13,912 nt of DNA from Verrucomicrobiota bacterium (GCA_023443985.1 JAEZSJ010000052.1:1-13912), one strand, 5' to 3'; numbered from the stretch's first letter, positions 1 through 6,728 are shown. The notes: a model not told the origin generated them from the letters alone. Made by a program: numbers and translations.

Positions 1-1260
1 GTACTGGACCGTCTCAAGCCAGACGCCGCCCACACGGGCACAGCGGTCCTGGGCATCGTTGAAGAAGCGCGCCCAGCCCGGTTGCGCGCGGCTTAATTTA
101 TCCAATACAGCGAGTTCCCGGTGACAGGCGTCGAGCTCGCGGCGTCGTGCCGCCGCAGCCCGTTGATGCTCGCGCCACGGCGCCAGTTCGCGCGTCAGTT
201 GCCCCGCGGCGGCCTCCGCCCGCGCGGTCGCCCGTTCGAACGCCGCCACTGCGCCCCAGATCAGCAACAAGCCGGTTGCGCACGCGGCAAGCCGACGGAC
301 CCGCCTCCGGCGGAACGCCTGCTCCCGGCGCCGCGGCTCCGGCAACAGGTTCGGCGCGCGCGGCCCGACCAGCGCCAATGCCGCCCCGGTCAACAGGGCG
401 AGCGTTCCCGCCGCGTCGGACGCAACCGGCAGGGCGGCGCGCGACTTCAGCCGACGGTGCGGATCGAACCGCGCGAACTCGAACGGGACCGCGGTCGGGA
501 GCTTCCCCAGCTTCGCGGCATCCGGCGGCGTGGTTCCAGAAATCCAGACGGTCGTCGGTGAATTTGATTCGCCCGCCCTACCTGCACCGCGCACGAGCCG
601 CTGCAACTCCGCCACCAGCCGCCGCTCACGCAGGCCACCGGCCTCGCTGGCGGAGTCCGCGGCCGCCTCCGCCGGCGGAACGCCGACAAGCCGCACCGCG
701 ATGTCGCCTCCGGTCGAACGGACGAGCAGCGCCAGCTCGCCGTCGACCTGCAACAGCACCGGAGAGTCAGCACACCGCTCCGGGTGGTTGTACCGGAAGG
801 CGCGCAGCAGTGCCGTCGGCTGCGACACAATCGCGTCCACCCGCACGCCGCCGCGTTCGGCCTCCGCACAGAGCGCCTCGGCCGTCTCCAGTTTCATGGC
901 GGACAGCTCCACCGCACCCGCGTCATCCGCGACCGGCGCCCAGTCCCACGCGGTCTCCGCCAATGGTCGCGGAATCGCCTGCGCGGCTTCGAACCGCACC
1001 ACGCGTTCGCGTTGCGCCCGCCGCAGACGCGGCACGCCCAGAGACTTCACGAGCGTGCCCGCGGCCGGCGCGACCACCACCACACGCGCGCCGCGGGGCC
1101 GCCGTTCCGCGATTGCCCGCCATGGTTGCACCCCGTCCGCCGCGCCGGGCGGCAGGGTCTCACATTCTTCGAGGGTCAGCACGCCGTCGGCCGTCGGGCG
1201 GAAAGTGCCGACGACACTTCGGCCCGGGTCGCACACGACAGCGACAATTGGGGTTCGCAT
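1..1260 (-). CDS. PilM/PilN-type (GspL-like) pilus or secretion assembly protein, partial
   Basis: This frame is open for 420 codons from an ATG at 1260 to the left edge, so the C-terminus is missing. The N-terminal ~300 residues look like the actin-like PilM/GspL cytoplasmic domain. The best landmark is RFEAAQAIPRPL at residues 89-100 followed by AWDW, matching the PilM pattern RFEAxQxIPFPLxExxWDY. After an Arg-rich stretch comes one hydrophobic helix at about 323-341. A charged coiled-coil-like segment and a PilN-like stretch ending GGVWLE follow. PilM plus PilN in one chain equals the architecture of GspL of type II secretion, where it links the cytoplasmic ATPase to the inner-membrane platform. 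pilO- and pilQ-like genes would be expected beyond the left edge. No Shine-Dalgarno precedes the ATG. The family call is fairly firm; type IV pilus versus type II secretion is not decided. Confidence 0.75.
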   Translation of the reverse strand, partial: MRTPIVAVVCDPGRSVVGTFRPTADGVLTLEECETLPPGAADGVQPWRAIAERRPRGARVVVVAPAAGTLVKSLGVPRLRRAQRERVVRFEAAQAIPRPLAETAWDWAPVADDAGAVELSAMKLETAEALCAEAERGGVRVDAIVSQPTALLRAFRYNHPERCADSPVLLQVDGELALLVRSTGGDIAVRLVGVPPAEAAADSASEAGGLRERRLVAELQRLVRGAGRAGESNSPTTVWISGTTPPDAAKLGKLPTAVPFEFARFDPHRRLKSRAALPVASDAAGTLALLTGAALALVGPRAPNLLPEPRRREQAFRRRRVRRLAACATGLLLIWGAVAAFERATARAEAAAGQLTRELAPWREHQRAAAARRRELDACHRELAVLDKLSRAQPGWARFFNDAQDRCARVGGVWLETVQY

Positions 1261-1708
1261 ACGCAGGAGGGTATGCGGGGGGCGCGGCGATGGCGCCAGT
1301 TTCTCGATACCGCCGCAAGGCCAATCTCGCCCTCCCGCGCATTTTCCATCCCCCCGCCCCGGCACGTCCGCTCTCCTTCACCTCGGAAAACCCCGACCCG
1401 ATCAGACCCGGGTTCTGTGCGGTCCCGCACCGGGCGTCCCCGTCCGCGCGGTTTGCCTCCGGCCGCCCCGGCGTCGTGCTCCGCCTCCGCCCGCAGTCCG
1501 CCCTCCTTCCCCCGCGCACTCCACCATCCCGGGCAAAGACGCAAAATCCTGTCCGACCGCGACACGTCTTTGCGTCCTCAACCCGATGGCCCCCGCCGGC
1601 CCAACGCATCGCCCGGTATAGGCCGCCGGTATCTGCGCCCCGGGCATTGGGCAGCGCCCCAGCGCTTGCCCCGCGCCGCCCGGCGCGCCAACCTCCGCCC
1701 TTTTCCCG
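1261..1708. other. Divergent intergenic region between the pilus gene and leuS
   Basis: These 448 bases separate two divergent genes and should contain both promoters. The sequence is very GC-rich and C-rich on the plus strand. Open frames cross it, but none has recognisable protein content and all are continuations of shadows. I see no convincing -35/-10 pair, no T-box-like structure ahead of leuS, and only one clear inverted repeat (listed separately). Confidence 0.6.
1533..1573. repeat. Inverted repeat upstream of leuS
   Basis: The nine-base arms GCAAAGACG (1533-1541) and CGTCTTTGC (1565-1573) are perfectly complementary across a 23-base spacer. A shifted pairing, GACGCAAA (1538-1545) with TTTGCGTC (1569-1576), is also possible, so the segment could adopt two alternative stems. 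It lies about 135 bases before the leuS start. No T-run follows, so a terminator is unlikely. An operator, an attenuator or chance are all possible. Confidence 0.4.
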
Positions 1709-4327
1709 ATGCAGACGCCGACTCCGTCCTCCGCCGACTACAACTTCACCGAGCTCGAACCGCGCTGGCAGCGCGTGTGGGACGAGCAGAAGCCGCAACG
1801 CGCCCTCACCGGTGACGCGCGCCCGAAGTACTACGTCCTCGACATGTTCCCCTACCCGTCGGGCGCGGGCCTCCACCTCGGCCACTGCGAGAACTACGCC
1901 ATCACCGACATCATGGCGCGGTACAAGCGCGCGAAGGGCTTCAACGTCCTCTACCCGATCGGCTGGGACGCCTTCGGCCTGCCCACCGAGAACTACGCAG
2001 TGAAGACCGGCCGCCACCCGGCCGACGTCACCAAGGAAAACGTCGCCACTTTCCGCCGCCAGTTGAAGGCCTTCGGCGTCTCCTACGATTTCGACCGCGA
2101 GGTCGACACCACCGACCCGAAGTACTTCCGCTGGACGCAGTGGATCTGGCTCCAGCTCTTCAAGAAGGGCCTCGCCTACGTCGAGGAGAAACCCGTGTGG
2201 TGGTGCCCGGCCCTTGGCACCGTGCTGGCCAACGAAGAGGTGATCGACGGCGTGTCCGAAGTCGGCAAACACCCGGTCGAGCGCCGGCCGCTCCGCCAGT
2301 GGGTGCTCCGCATCACCGCCTACGCCGACCGCCTCCTCGCCGACCTCAAGGACCTCGACTGGCCCGACTCCACCAAGCGCATGCAGGAGGCTTGGATCGG
2401 CCGCAGCGTGGGCAGCGAAGTCGAGTTCGATCTCGCCGGCCTCCCGGGCGAGCGCCTCCGCATTTTCACCACGCGCGTCGACACCATCTACGGCGCCACG
2501 TACATGGTCATCGCGCCCGAGCACACGCTCGCCGCGAAACTCACCACGCCGGCCCAGAAGGCCGCAGTCGACGCCTACGTGAAGGCCGCCGCCTCCAAGA
2601 GCGACCTCGAGCGCACCGAGCTGGCCAAGGACAAGACCGGCGTCTTCACCGGCTCCTTCGCGATCAATCCCGCCACCGGCGCGCAGATCCCCGTTTGGAT
2701 CGCCGACTACGTCCTCGCGAGCTACGGCACCGGCGCGATCATGGCCGTGCCCGCGCACGACGAGCGCGACTTCGCCTTCGCCCAGAAGTTCGACCTCCCC
2801 ATCCCGCAGGTCATCGCCCCGGCCGACGGCTCGGCCGTGGAGTTGCCGTTCTGCGACAAGGGTGGCGAGGTGAAGCTCATCAACTCCGGCGAGTGCAACG
2901 GCCTCACGCCCGCGCAGGCCAAGGAGAAACTCGACGCCCGCTTCGGCGCCGAAAAGCGCGGCAAGGGCACCGTGCAGTTCAAGCTCCGCGACTGGCTCTT
3001 CTCCCGCCAACGCTACTGGGGCGAGCCCTTCCCGATCGTCTGGGTGAGCGAGGCCGACTACCGCGCTACGGAAACCGCCGCGCGCGAAGGTAGGTCGGGC
3101 TTCACGCCCGACTCTCTTCCGCTCCCCGCCGAGCCCGTCACCTGCGTCATCAACGGCGAAACGCGCTATGCGCTCCCGTTGCCCGAGAGCGCGCTCCCGC
3201 TCCAGCTCCCGACCGTGACGAGCTATCAGCCCACCGGCACCGGCGAGAGCCCACTCGCCGGCATTCCCGACTGGATCGAGATCTGGTACCAGCCCGCCAC
3301 CGGCGCCAGCGTGCCCGCCACCCAGGCCAAGCCCGGCGCCGACTGGGTCCGCGGTCGCCGCGAATCCAATACCATGCCACAGTGGGCCGGTTCCTGCTGG
3401 TACTACCTGCGTTACACCGATCCGCAGCAGGCCACCGCCCTCGCCTCACCCGAGGCGCTCAACTACTGGGGCGTGCCCGACCTCTATGTCGGTGGCGCCG
3501 AGCACGCCGTGCTCCATCTCCTGTACGCGCGTTTTTGGCACAAAGTCCTCTTCGACATCGGCGCCGTGCCGACCAACGAACCCTTCAAGCGCCTCTTCCA
3601 CCAGGGCATCATCCTCGGCGAGGACGGCGAGAAGATGTCCAAGAGCCGCGGCAACGTCGCCAACCCCGACGACATCATCGCCAGCTACGGCACCGACACC
3701 CTCCGCCTCTACCTCATGTTCCTCGGTCCGCTCGAGGCCATGAAGCCGTGGAGCCCGAAGAACATCGAGGGCGTGCACCGCTTCCTCCGCGGCGTCTGGC
3801 GCGAAGTCGTCGGTGAGGACGGCAACCTGAACGCCAAGATCGTCGCCGGCCCCGAAGCCGACGCCGAGACGGCGAAACTTCTCCACGCGACGATCAAGAA
3901 GGTCACCGAGGACATCGAGGGACTGCGCTACAACACCGCGATCCCGCAGATGATGATCCTGCGCAACCAGCTCCAGAAAGCGGCGACGGTGTCGCGCGAG
4001 ACGATCAAGACGTTCCTGCAGCTCCTCCAGCCCTTCGCCCCGCACCTCGCGCACGAGCTCTGGGCGCGTCTCGGCGAGACCGCCCCGCTCGGCACCGCCC
4101 CGTGGCCTGTCGCCGACGAGTCGAAGCTCGTCTCCGACACCATGAAGGTCGTGGTGCAGGTGAACGGCAAACTCCGCGGCGAGCTCATCCTCCCGAAGAG
4201 CGCCGACCAGGCCGCCGCCGAGAAGGCCGCCCTCGAGCTCCCGAAGGTGCAGGAATTCACGACCGGCAAGACGATCCGCAAAGTGATCTTCGTCCCCGGC
4301 CGCATCCTCAACCTCGTCGTCGGCTGA
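1709..4327 (+). CDS. leuS: Leucyl-tRNA synthetase
   Basis: The 872-residue product is close to the usual bacterial LeuRS length (E. coli 860). It charges tRNA-Leu with leucine in the cytoplasm and is a class I synthetase. The HIGH-type motif is HLGH at residues 56-59, after PYPSGAGL. The CP1 editing domain shows TIYGATYMVIAPEH and GTGAIMAVPAHDERD, which carries the editing aspartate. WAGSCWYYLRY precedes the catalytic-core return, and KMSKS is at 642-646. HQGIILGEDGEKMSKS runs without the leucine-specific insertion that E. coli has before KMSKS. The chain ends in a normal anticodon-binding and C-terminal region, KVIFVPGRILNLVVG. Residues 461-468 are encoded by a REP-like hairpin, apparently an in-frame insertion. 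The ATG lacks a clear Shine-Dalgarno but directly precedes the conserved N-terminal segment. The gene is followed by a strong terminator and is probably monocistronic. Confidence 0.97.
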   Translation: MQTPTPSSADYNFTELEPRWQRVWDEQKPQRALTGDARPKYYVLDMFPYPSGAGLHLGHCENYAITDIMARYKRAKGFNVLYPIGWDAFGLPTENYAVKTGRHPADVTKENVATFRRQLKAFGVSYDFDREVDTTDPKYFRWTQWIWLQLFKKGLAYVEEKPVWWCPALGTVLANEEVIDGVSEVGKHPVERRPLRQWVLRITAYADRLLADLKDLDWPDSTKRMQEAWIGRSVGSEVEFDLAGLPGERLRIFTTRVDTIYGATYMVIAPEHTLAAKLTTPAQKAAVDAYVKAAASKSDLERTELAKDKTGVFTGSFAINPATGAQIPVWIADYVLASYGTGAIMAVPAHDERDFAFAQKFDLPIPQVIAPADGSAVELPFCDKGGEVKLINSGECNGLTPAQAKEKLDARFGAEKRGKGTVQFKLRDWLFSRQRYWGEPFPIVWVSEADYRATETAAREGRSGFTPDSLPLPAEPVTCVINGETRYALPLPESALPLQLPTVTSYQPTGTGESPLAGIPDWIEIWYQPATGASVPATQAKPGADWVRGRRESNTMPQWAGSCWYYLRYTDPQQATALASPEALNYWGVPDLYVGGAEHAVLHLLYARFWHKVLFDIGAVPTNEPFKRLFHQGIILGEDGEKMSKSRGNVANPDDIIASYGTDTLRLYLMFLGPLEAMKPWSPKNIEGVHRFLRGVWREVVGEDGNLNAKIVAGPEADAETAKLLHATIKKVTEDIEGLRYNTAIPQMMILRNQLQKAATVSRETIKTFLQLLQPFAPHLAHELWARLGETAPLGTAPWPVADESKLVSDTMKVVVQVNGKLRGELILPKSADQAAAEKAALELPKVQEFTTGKTIRKVIFVPGRILNLVVG
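3090..3112 (+). repeat. REP-like hairpin inside leuS
   Basis: GTAG at 3090-3093 is followed at once by the perfect stem GTCGGGC (3094-3100) / GCCCGAC (3106-3112) with loop TTCAC. The GTAG head plus short GC hairpin is the layout of REP elements acted on by RAYT (TnpA-REP) transposases. It is read in frame as G-R-S-G-F-T-P-D, residues 461-468 of LeuRS, in a poorly conserved connecting segment. Stem and head are seen directly; the REP identity is inferred. Confidence 0.65.
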
Positions 4328-4371
4328 CGCCGCTGACGCGGCAGTAGCGAGGAGCGAGCATCGAGTAGCGA

Positions 4372-4396
4372 GTAGGGGCGCTGCATCCCAGCGCCC
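4372..4396 (+). repeat. REP-like hairpin after leuS
   Basis: GTAG (4372-4375) heads the stem GGGCGCT (4376-4382) / AGCGCCC (4390-4396) with a seven-base loop. Just upstream the nonamer AGTAGCGAG occurs twice (4343-4351 and 4364-4372), a low-complexity spacer. This fits the same GTAG-plus-hairpin class as the elements in leuS and at 6357. It lies 20 bases before the leuS terminator stem. Confidence 0.6.
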
Positions 4397-4415
4397 GCCC
4401 GCTTTCCCCTTCCCC

Positions 4416-4444
4416 ACGGCCCGGCCTCACCGCCGGGCCGTTTT
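4416..4444 (+). terminator. Rho-independent terminator of leuS
   Basis: A ten-base perfect stem, ACGGCCCGGC (4416-4425) / GCCGGGCCGT (4432-4441), has loop CTCACC and runs into TTTT at 4441-4444. It lies 89 bases after the leuS stop, in the right orientation. The T-run is short but the stem is very strong. Confidence 0.85.
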
Positions 4445-4505
4445 GCGTCGGGTCGGTTCCTTTCCGATCATGGTTTATACGGAGTTTAGCGAGTTTATCG
4501 CTTCC

Positions 4506-4532
4506 TTGTAATTTCCCTAATTTCACTATAAC
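4506..4532 (+). promoter_or_regulatory. Possible promoter of the ATPase gene
   Basis: The stretch 4470-4541 is clearly AT-richer than its surroundings. TTGTAA (4506-4511) and TATAAC (4527-4532) could form a -35/-10 pair with a short 15-base spacer. Transcription would then begin around 4539-4542, on or next to the GTG start, implying a leaderless or nearly leaderless mRNA. The short spacer makes this tentative. Confidence 0.3.
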
Positions 4533-4541
4533 TCCACGTTC

Positions 4542-5747
4542 GTGGATCCGATCACCAACCCATTTGCCCCAGGAGCGGGCACACAACCTCCGGAGCTAGC
4601 CGGTCGCGACGAGCTTCGCGAAAGCATCCGGATCACCACCGAGCGCATCCGCCGCGGCTTGCCTGCAAAGAGCGTTTTGATGGTCGGGCTGCGCGGTGTC
4701 GGCAAAACGGTGCTGCTTGATCGCATGCGCGACGACGCAGAAGCGGCGGGCATCCACACCATGAGAATCGAAGCACCTGAGCGGCGTTCTCTTCCGGCTC
4801 TCTTGGCTCCCCAGCTTCGACAGTCTCTCCTTCGCCTCTCACGTACAGAAAAAGCCTACGACCTCGCCAAACGCGCACTCCAAGGTCTCGCCGGCTTCGC
4901 TAAGGCGCTCAAAGTCACCTACAATGATATTGAGGTAGGCATCGACTTCGCGCCCGAACCCGGGCTCGCCGACAACGGCGACCTCGAACACGATCTGCAA
5001 GCACTGTTCGAGGCTGCCGGCGAAGCCGGCAAGGCCGCCGACACCGCGTTGATCCTCTTCATCGACGAACTCCAGTACGTTGAGGAGCAACAGCTCGCTT
5101 CACTGATCACCGCGCTTCACCGCTGTGCACAGCGAGGCCTTCCTCTTACAGTAGTCGGCGCCGGATTGCCCCAACTGCGCGGGCGCATGGGCCGCGCGAA
5201 GTCCTACGCCGAGCGTTTGTTCGACTTTCCAGAAATCGGCCCGCTTTCGCCCGAGAACGCAAAAGCGGCCATCGCCAAGCCAGCCGCCCATCGAGGAGTC
5301 GAAATCGCGGAAGATGCTCTTGAGCTCATCGTACAGCAGACCCGCGGCTACCCCTACTTTCTTCAAGAGTGGGGAAAGCACGCCTGGGATACAGCGGCGC
5401 AATCGCCCATAACCCGCACAGACGTCCAGACCGCCACACTGAGCGTCATCGCCGCCTTGGATGAGAGCTTTTTCCGTGTTCGCTTCGATCGGTTGACGCC
5501 CGTGGAGAAACTATACCTGCGCGCCATGGCCGAACTCGGCGCAGGACCGCATCGATCCGGGGACATAGCCAAGATACTGCACCGTAAGGTGACAGCCCTC
5601 GGCCCAACCAGGAATCAACTGATCTCGAAAGGCATGATCTGGAGCCCCAATCACGGCGACACCGCCTTCACCGTCCCGCTCTTCGACGAGTTTATGCGCC
5701 GCATCATGCCCGGTGATGACTGGAGGATTGATACGAACGTCCTTTAG
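4542..5747 (+). CDS. AAA/Orc1-like ATP-binding protein with C-terminal winged helix
   Basis: The 401-residue product is a P-loop ATPase. Walker A is GLRGVGKT at 49-56. Walker B ends in FIDE with D175 and E176, and VVGAGLPQL fits a sensor-1 strand. The N-terminal NPFAPGAGTQPPELAGRDEL is the lead-in of a widespread family of bacterial ATP-binding proteins related to Orc1/Cdc6 and STAND-like ATPases. The C-terminal part (about 320-390, RSGDIAKILHRK to FTVPLFDEFMRR) looks like a winged helix-turn-helix. Its biological role and partners are unknown. The start is GTG: an in-frame TAA at 4518-4520 leaves no upstream alternative. Base and codon use is visibly less GC-biased than in leuS, suggesting acquisition. 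It is followed by antitoxin remnants. No toxin, nuclease or transmembrane effector is adjacent, so a defence role is not supported by what is seen. Confidence 0.85.
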   Translation: MDPITNPFAPGAGTQPPELAGRDELRESIRITTERIRRGLPAKSVLMVGLRGVGKTVLLDRMRDDAEAAGIHTMRIEAPERRSLPALLAPQLRQSLLRLSRTEKAYDLAKRALQGLAGFAKALKVTYNDIEVGIDFAPEPGLADNGDLEHDLQALFEAAGEAGKAADTALILFIDELQYVEEQQLASLITALHRCAQRGLPLTVVGAGLPQLRGRMGRAKSYAERLFDFPEIGPLSPENAKAAIAKPAAHRGVEIAEDALELIVQQTRGYPYFLQEWGKHAWDTAAQSPITRTDVQTATLSVIAALDESFFRVRFDRLTPVEKLYLRAMAELGAGPHRSGDIAKILHRKVTALGPTRNQLISKGMIWSPNHGDTAFTVPLFDEFMRRIMPGDDWRIDTNVL

Positions 5748-5769
5748 CCGAAAAGCGAAAATGCCCACC

Positions 5770-5823
5770 ATGCGATAGGCCGATTTTGCCAACCTCCTCC
5801 AAAGCGTCCGCGAGTTCAAAGGC
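5770..5823 (+). pseudogene. NadS-like antitoxin N-terminal fragment with a nonsense codon
   Basis: ATG CGA TAG at 5770-5778 is followed by codons reading ADFANLLQSVREFKG. That resembles the N-terminus of NadS-type XRE regulators, which typically read ADFxxLVQSVRE. The second copy at 6142 reads ATG AGA AAG GCC GAT at the same place, so AAG here appears to have become TAG. After about 16 codons the frame continues directly into the HigA reading frame. This looks like a truncated or recombined copy joined to the antitoxin below. It is a short match, judged by eye. Confidence 0.5.
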
Positions 5824-5856
5824 GCGCAGCGACTCCGGTGGCTTTCTCCCGCCGAG

Positions 5857-6117
5857 ATGCTCCGCGAGGAATTCCTCGGCCCGATGGAGCTCACGCCCTA
5901 TCGCCACGCCAAGGACATCGGCATGCCGCTCACGCGCATCACCGCGATCCTCGCCGGCAAGCGAGCCATCACTCCCGACACCGGCCTGCGCCTCGACCGT
6001 TACTTCGGGCTCTCCGAAGGCTGGTGGCTCCGTCTCCAGACCGAGTGCGACATCCACGCCGCCCGCCGCACCCTCGCCAGCGAACTCGCCGCCATCACCC
6101 CGCGGCAAGCCGCCTGA
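5857..6117 (+). CDS. HigA/VapI-type XRE antitoxin, orphan
   Basis: The 86-residue product matches the HigA family. LREEFLGPMELT is at the start, the helix-turn-helix is YRHAKDIGMPLTRITAILAGKRAIT, then come TPDTGLRLDRYFG and GWWLRLQTECDI. Such proteins bind their operator and neutralise a RelE-like mRNA-cleaving HigB. No HigB gene lies upstream, where it normally sits; the ATPase ends 109 bases before and no toxin frame is seen. The conserved LSPAE lies just upstream in the same frame, but the only in-frame start after the TAG at 5776 is this ATG, so the protein may be slightly shortened or chimeric. It could be an orphan regulator or a relic; function is uncertain. Confidence 0.75.
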   Translation: MLREEFLGPMELTPYRHAKDIGMPLTRITAILAGKRAITPDTGLRLDRYFGLSEGWWLRLQTECDIHAARRTLASELAAITPRQAA

Positions 6118-6141
6118 TCAAGCCCCCCACCTTCGCCCGCC

Positions 6142-6344
6142 ATGAGAAAGGCCGATTTCGAAACCTCCGCCAAGGCGTCCGCGAACTGAAAGCCGCGAGC
6201 CGGGGCGCGTTGCCGGTCGGCTCCGTCCGCGATCGCCGCTTGGCCGTTCCGTCCGCCGACTACGGCAAGAACGTCGCCGCTCACGACATGGGCTCCATCC
6301 GCGCCAGCATCGCCGCCGGACGCAGAACGAAGCGCTCGCCGTAG
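6142..6344 (+). pseudogene. Frameshifted NadS-like XRE antitoxin remnant
   Basis: The ATG frame reads MRKADF, then shifts and stops after 15 codons. Restoring one base after GATTTCG gives N-L-R-Q-G-V-R-E-L-K-A-A with SRGALPVGSV following, which fits the NadS pattern. Near the end, another frame reads TQNEALAV, resembling the helix-turn-helix segment (LSQ-E-FA) of the family. At least two frame changes therefore separate recognisable pieces. The remnant stops immediately before the inverted-repeat nest at 6357. It shares its first ~50 bases with the fragment at 5770. The relationship is inferred by eye from short matches. Confidence 0.5.
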
Positions 6345-6356
6345 CCGGTTCTCCCT

Positions 6357-6379
6357 GTAGGAGCCTGCTTGCAGGCGAT
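6357..6379 (+). repeat. REP-like element, left copy of an inverted pair
   Basis: GTAG (6357-6360) is followed by GA and the hairpin GCCTGC-TT-GCAGGC. The whole 23 bases recur exactly, in reverse complement, at 6533-6555. The GTAG head and short stem match the REP layout recognised by RAYT transposases. Two oppositely oriented REPs bracketing a spacer correspond to a BIME or REPIN. Confidence 0.7.
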
Positions 6380-6454
6380 TCATAGGGGCGAACCCAACTC
6401 GTAGATTCTGCCGAACGGCACAACGAGTGAGCCGCGGCTCGTCGGGGACGAAGC

Positions 6455-6526
6455 TCCGCGTTCTCCGCGCCTCCGCGTGCCACCACTCCAACGCATTTTC
6501 TCACGCGGAGCCGCGGAGCGCGCGGA
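6455..6526. repeat. Nested imperfect inverted repeat
   Basis: The arms 6455-6479 and 6502-6526 are complementary at 22 of 25 positions across a 22-base AT-richer spacer. Both are built from CTCCGCG-type words. They sit inside the outer REP-like pair, so the 199-base unit 6357-6555 can fold end to end. Confidence 0.6.
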
Positions 6527-6532
6527 CACCGG

Positions 6533-6555
6533 ATCGCCTGCAAGCAGGCTCCTAC
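6533..6555 (-). repeat. REP-like element, right copy of an inverted pair
   Basis: This is the exact reverse complement of 6357-6379, with its GTAG head at 6555-6552 on the minus strand. The heads therefore lie at the outer ends and the two elements point toward each other. Confidence 0.7.
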
Positions 6556-6602
6556 CATCGATCCATCCCCGCCCGCAATCAGCGGGCACCGACCACCGGG
6601 TC

Positions 6603-6624
6603 CCGGAGGCTCACCCGCCTCCGG
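6603..6624. repeat. Hairpin of REP-like appearance
   Basis: The perfect stem CCGGAGGC (6603-6610) / GCCTCCGG (6617-6624) has loop TCACCC. No GTAG head and no T-run are present on either strand. It could be a further REP variant or a weak terminator remnant. Confidence 0.4.
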
Positions 6625-6728
6625 CGCTGGCGATCAGCCCGCAGGACACTTCCACGGCTTCGCCGTTGGCAAAGCCCATCGGTGGTTCCCCACTCTGGAA
6701 ATCCGACGTTTGTCCCAACCACACCACC

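Larger units (their letters stand above)
6345..6728. other. Repeat-rich non-coding stretch
   Basis: These 384 bases hold a pair of perfect inverted 23-base repeats, an inner imperfect inverted repeat, and a separate eight-base-pair hairpin (all listed separately). Open frames cross it, but I recognise no protein. The remaining 6625-6728 shows no structure I can name; it may include decayed sequence downstream of the DUF1294 remnant. Confidence 0.6.

Noticed and set aside
147..2003. Plus-strand open frame of 618 codons
   Set aside because: Pro/Arg/Ala-rich shadow of the minus-strand pilus gene, running on into leuS in the wrong frame.
1160..3010. Minus-strand open frame of 616 codons
   Set aside because: It is antisense to leuS. 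The translation is Gly/Val/Glu/Arg low-complexity typical of the opposite strand of a GC-rich gene, with no domain.
4338..4396. CRISPR array
   Set aside because: Only two copies of a nine-base word and one hairpin; no regular repeat-spacer pattern and no cas genes anywhere in the window.
4542..6344. Complete new defence system (ATPase plus XRE protein)
   Set aside because: No effector, nuclease or toxin is present, and the neighbours are mostly decayed; the evidence supports only a mixed accessory islet.
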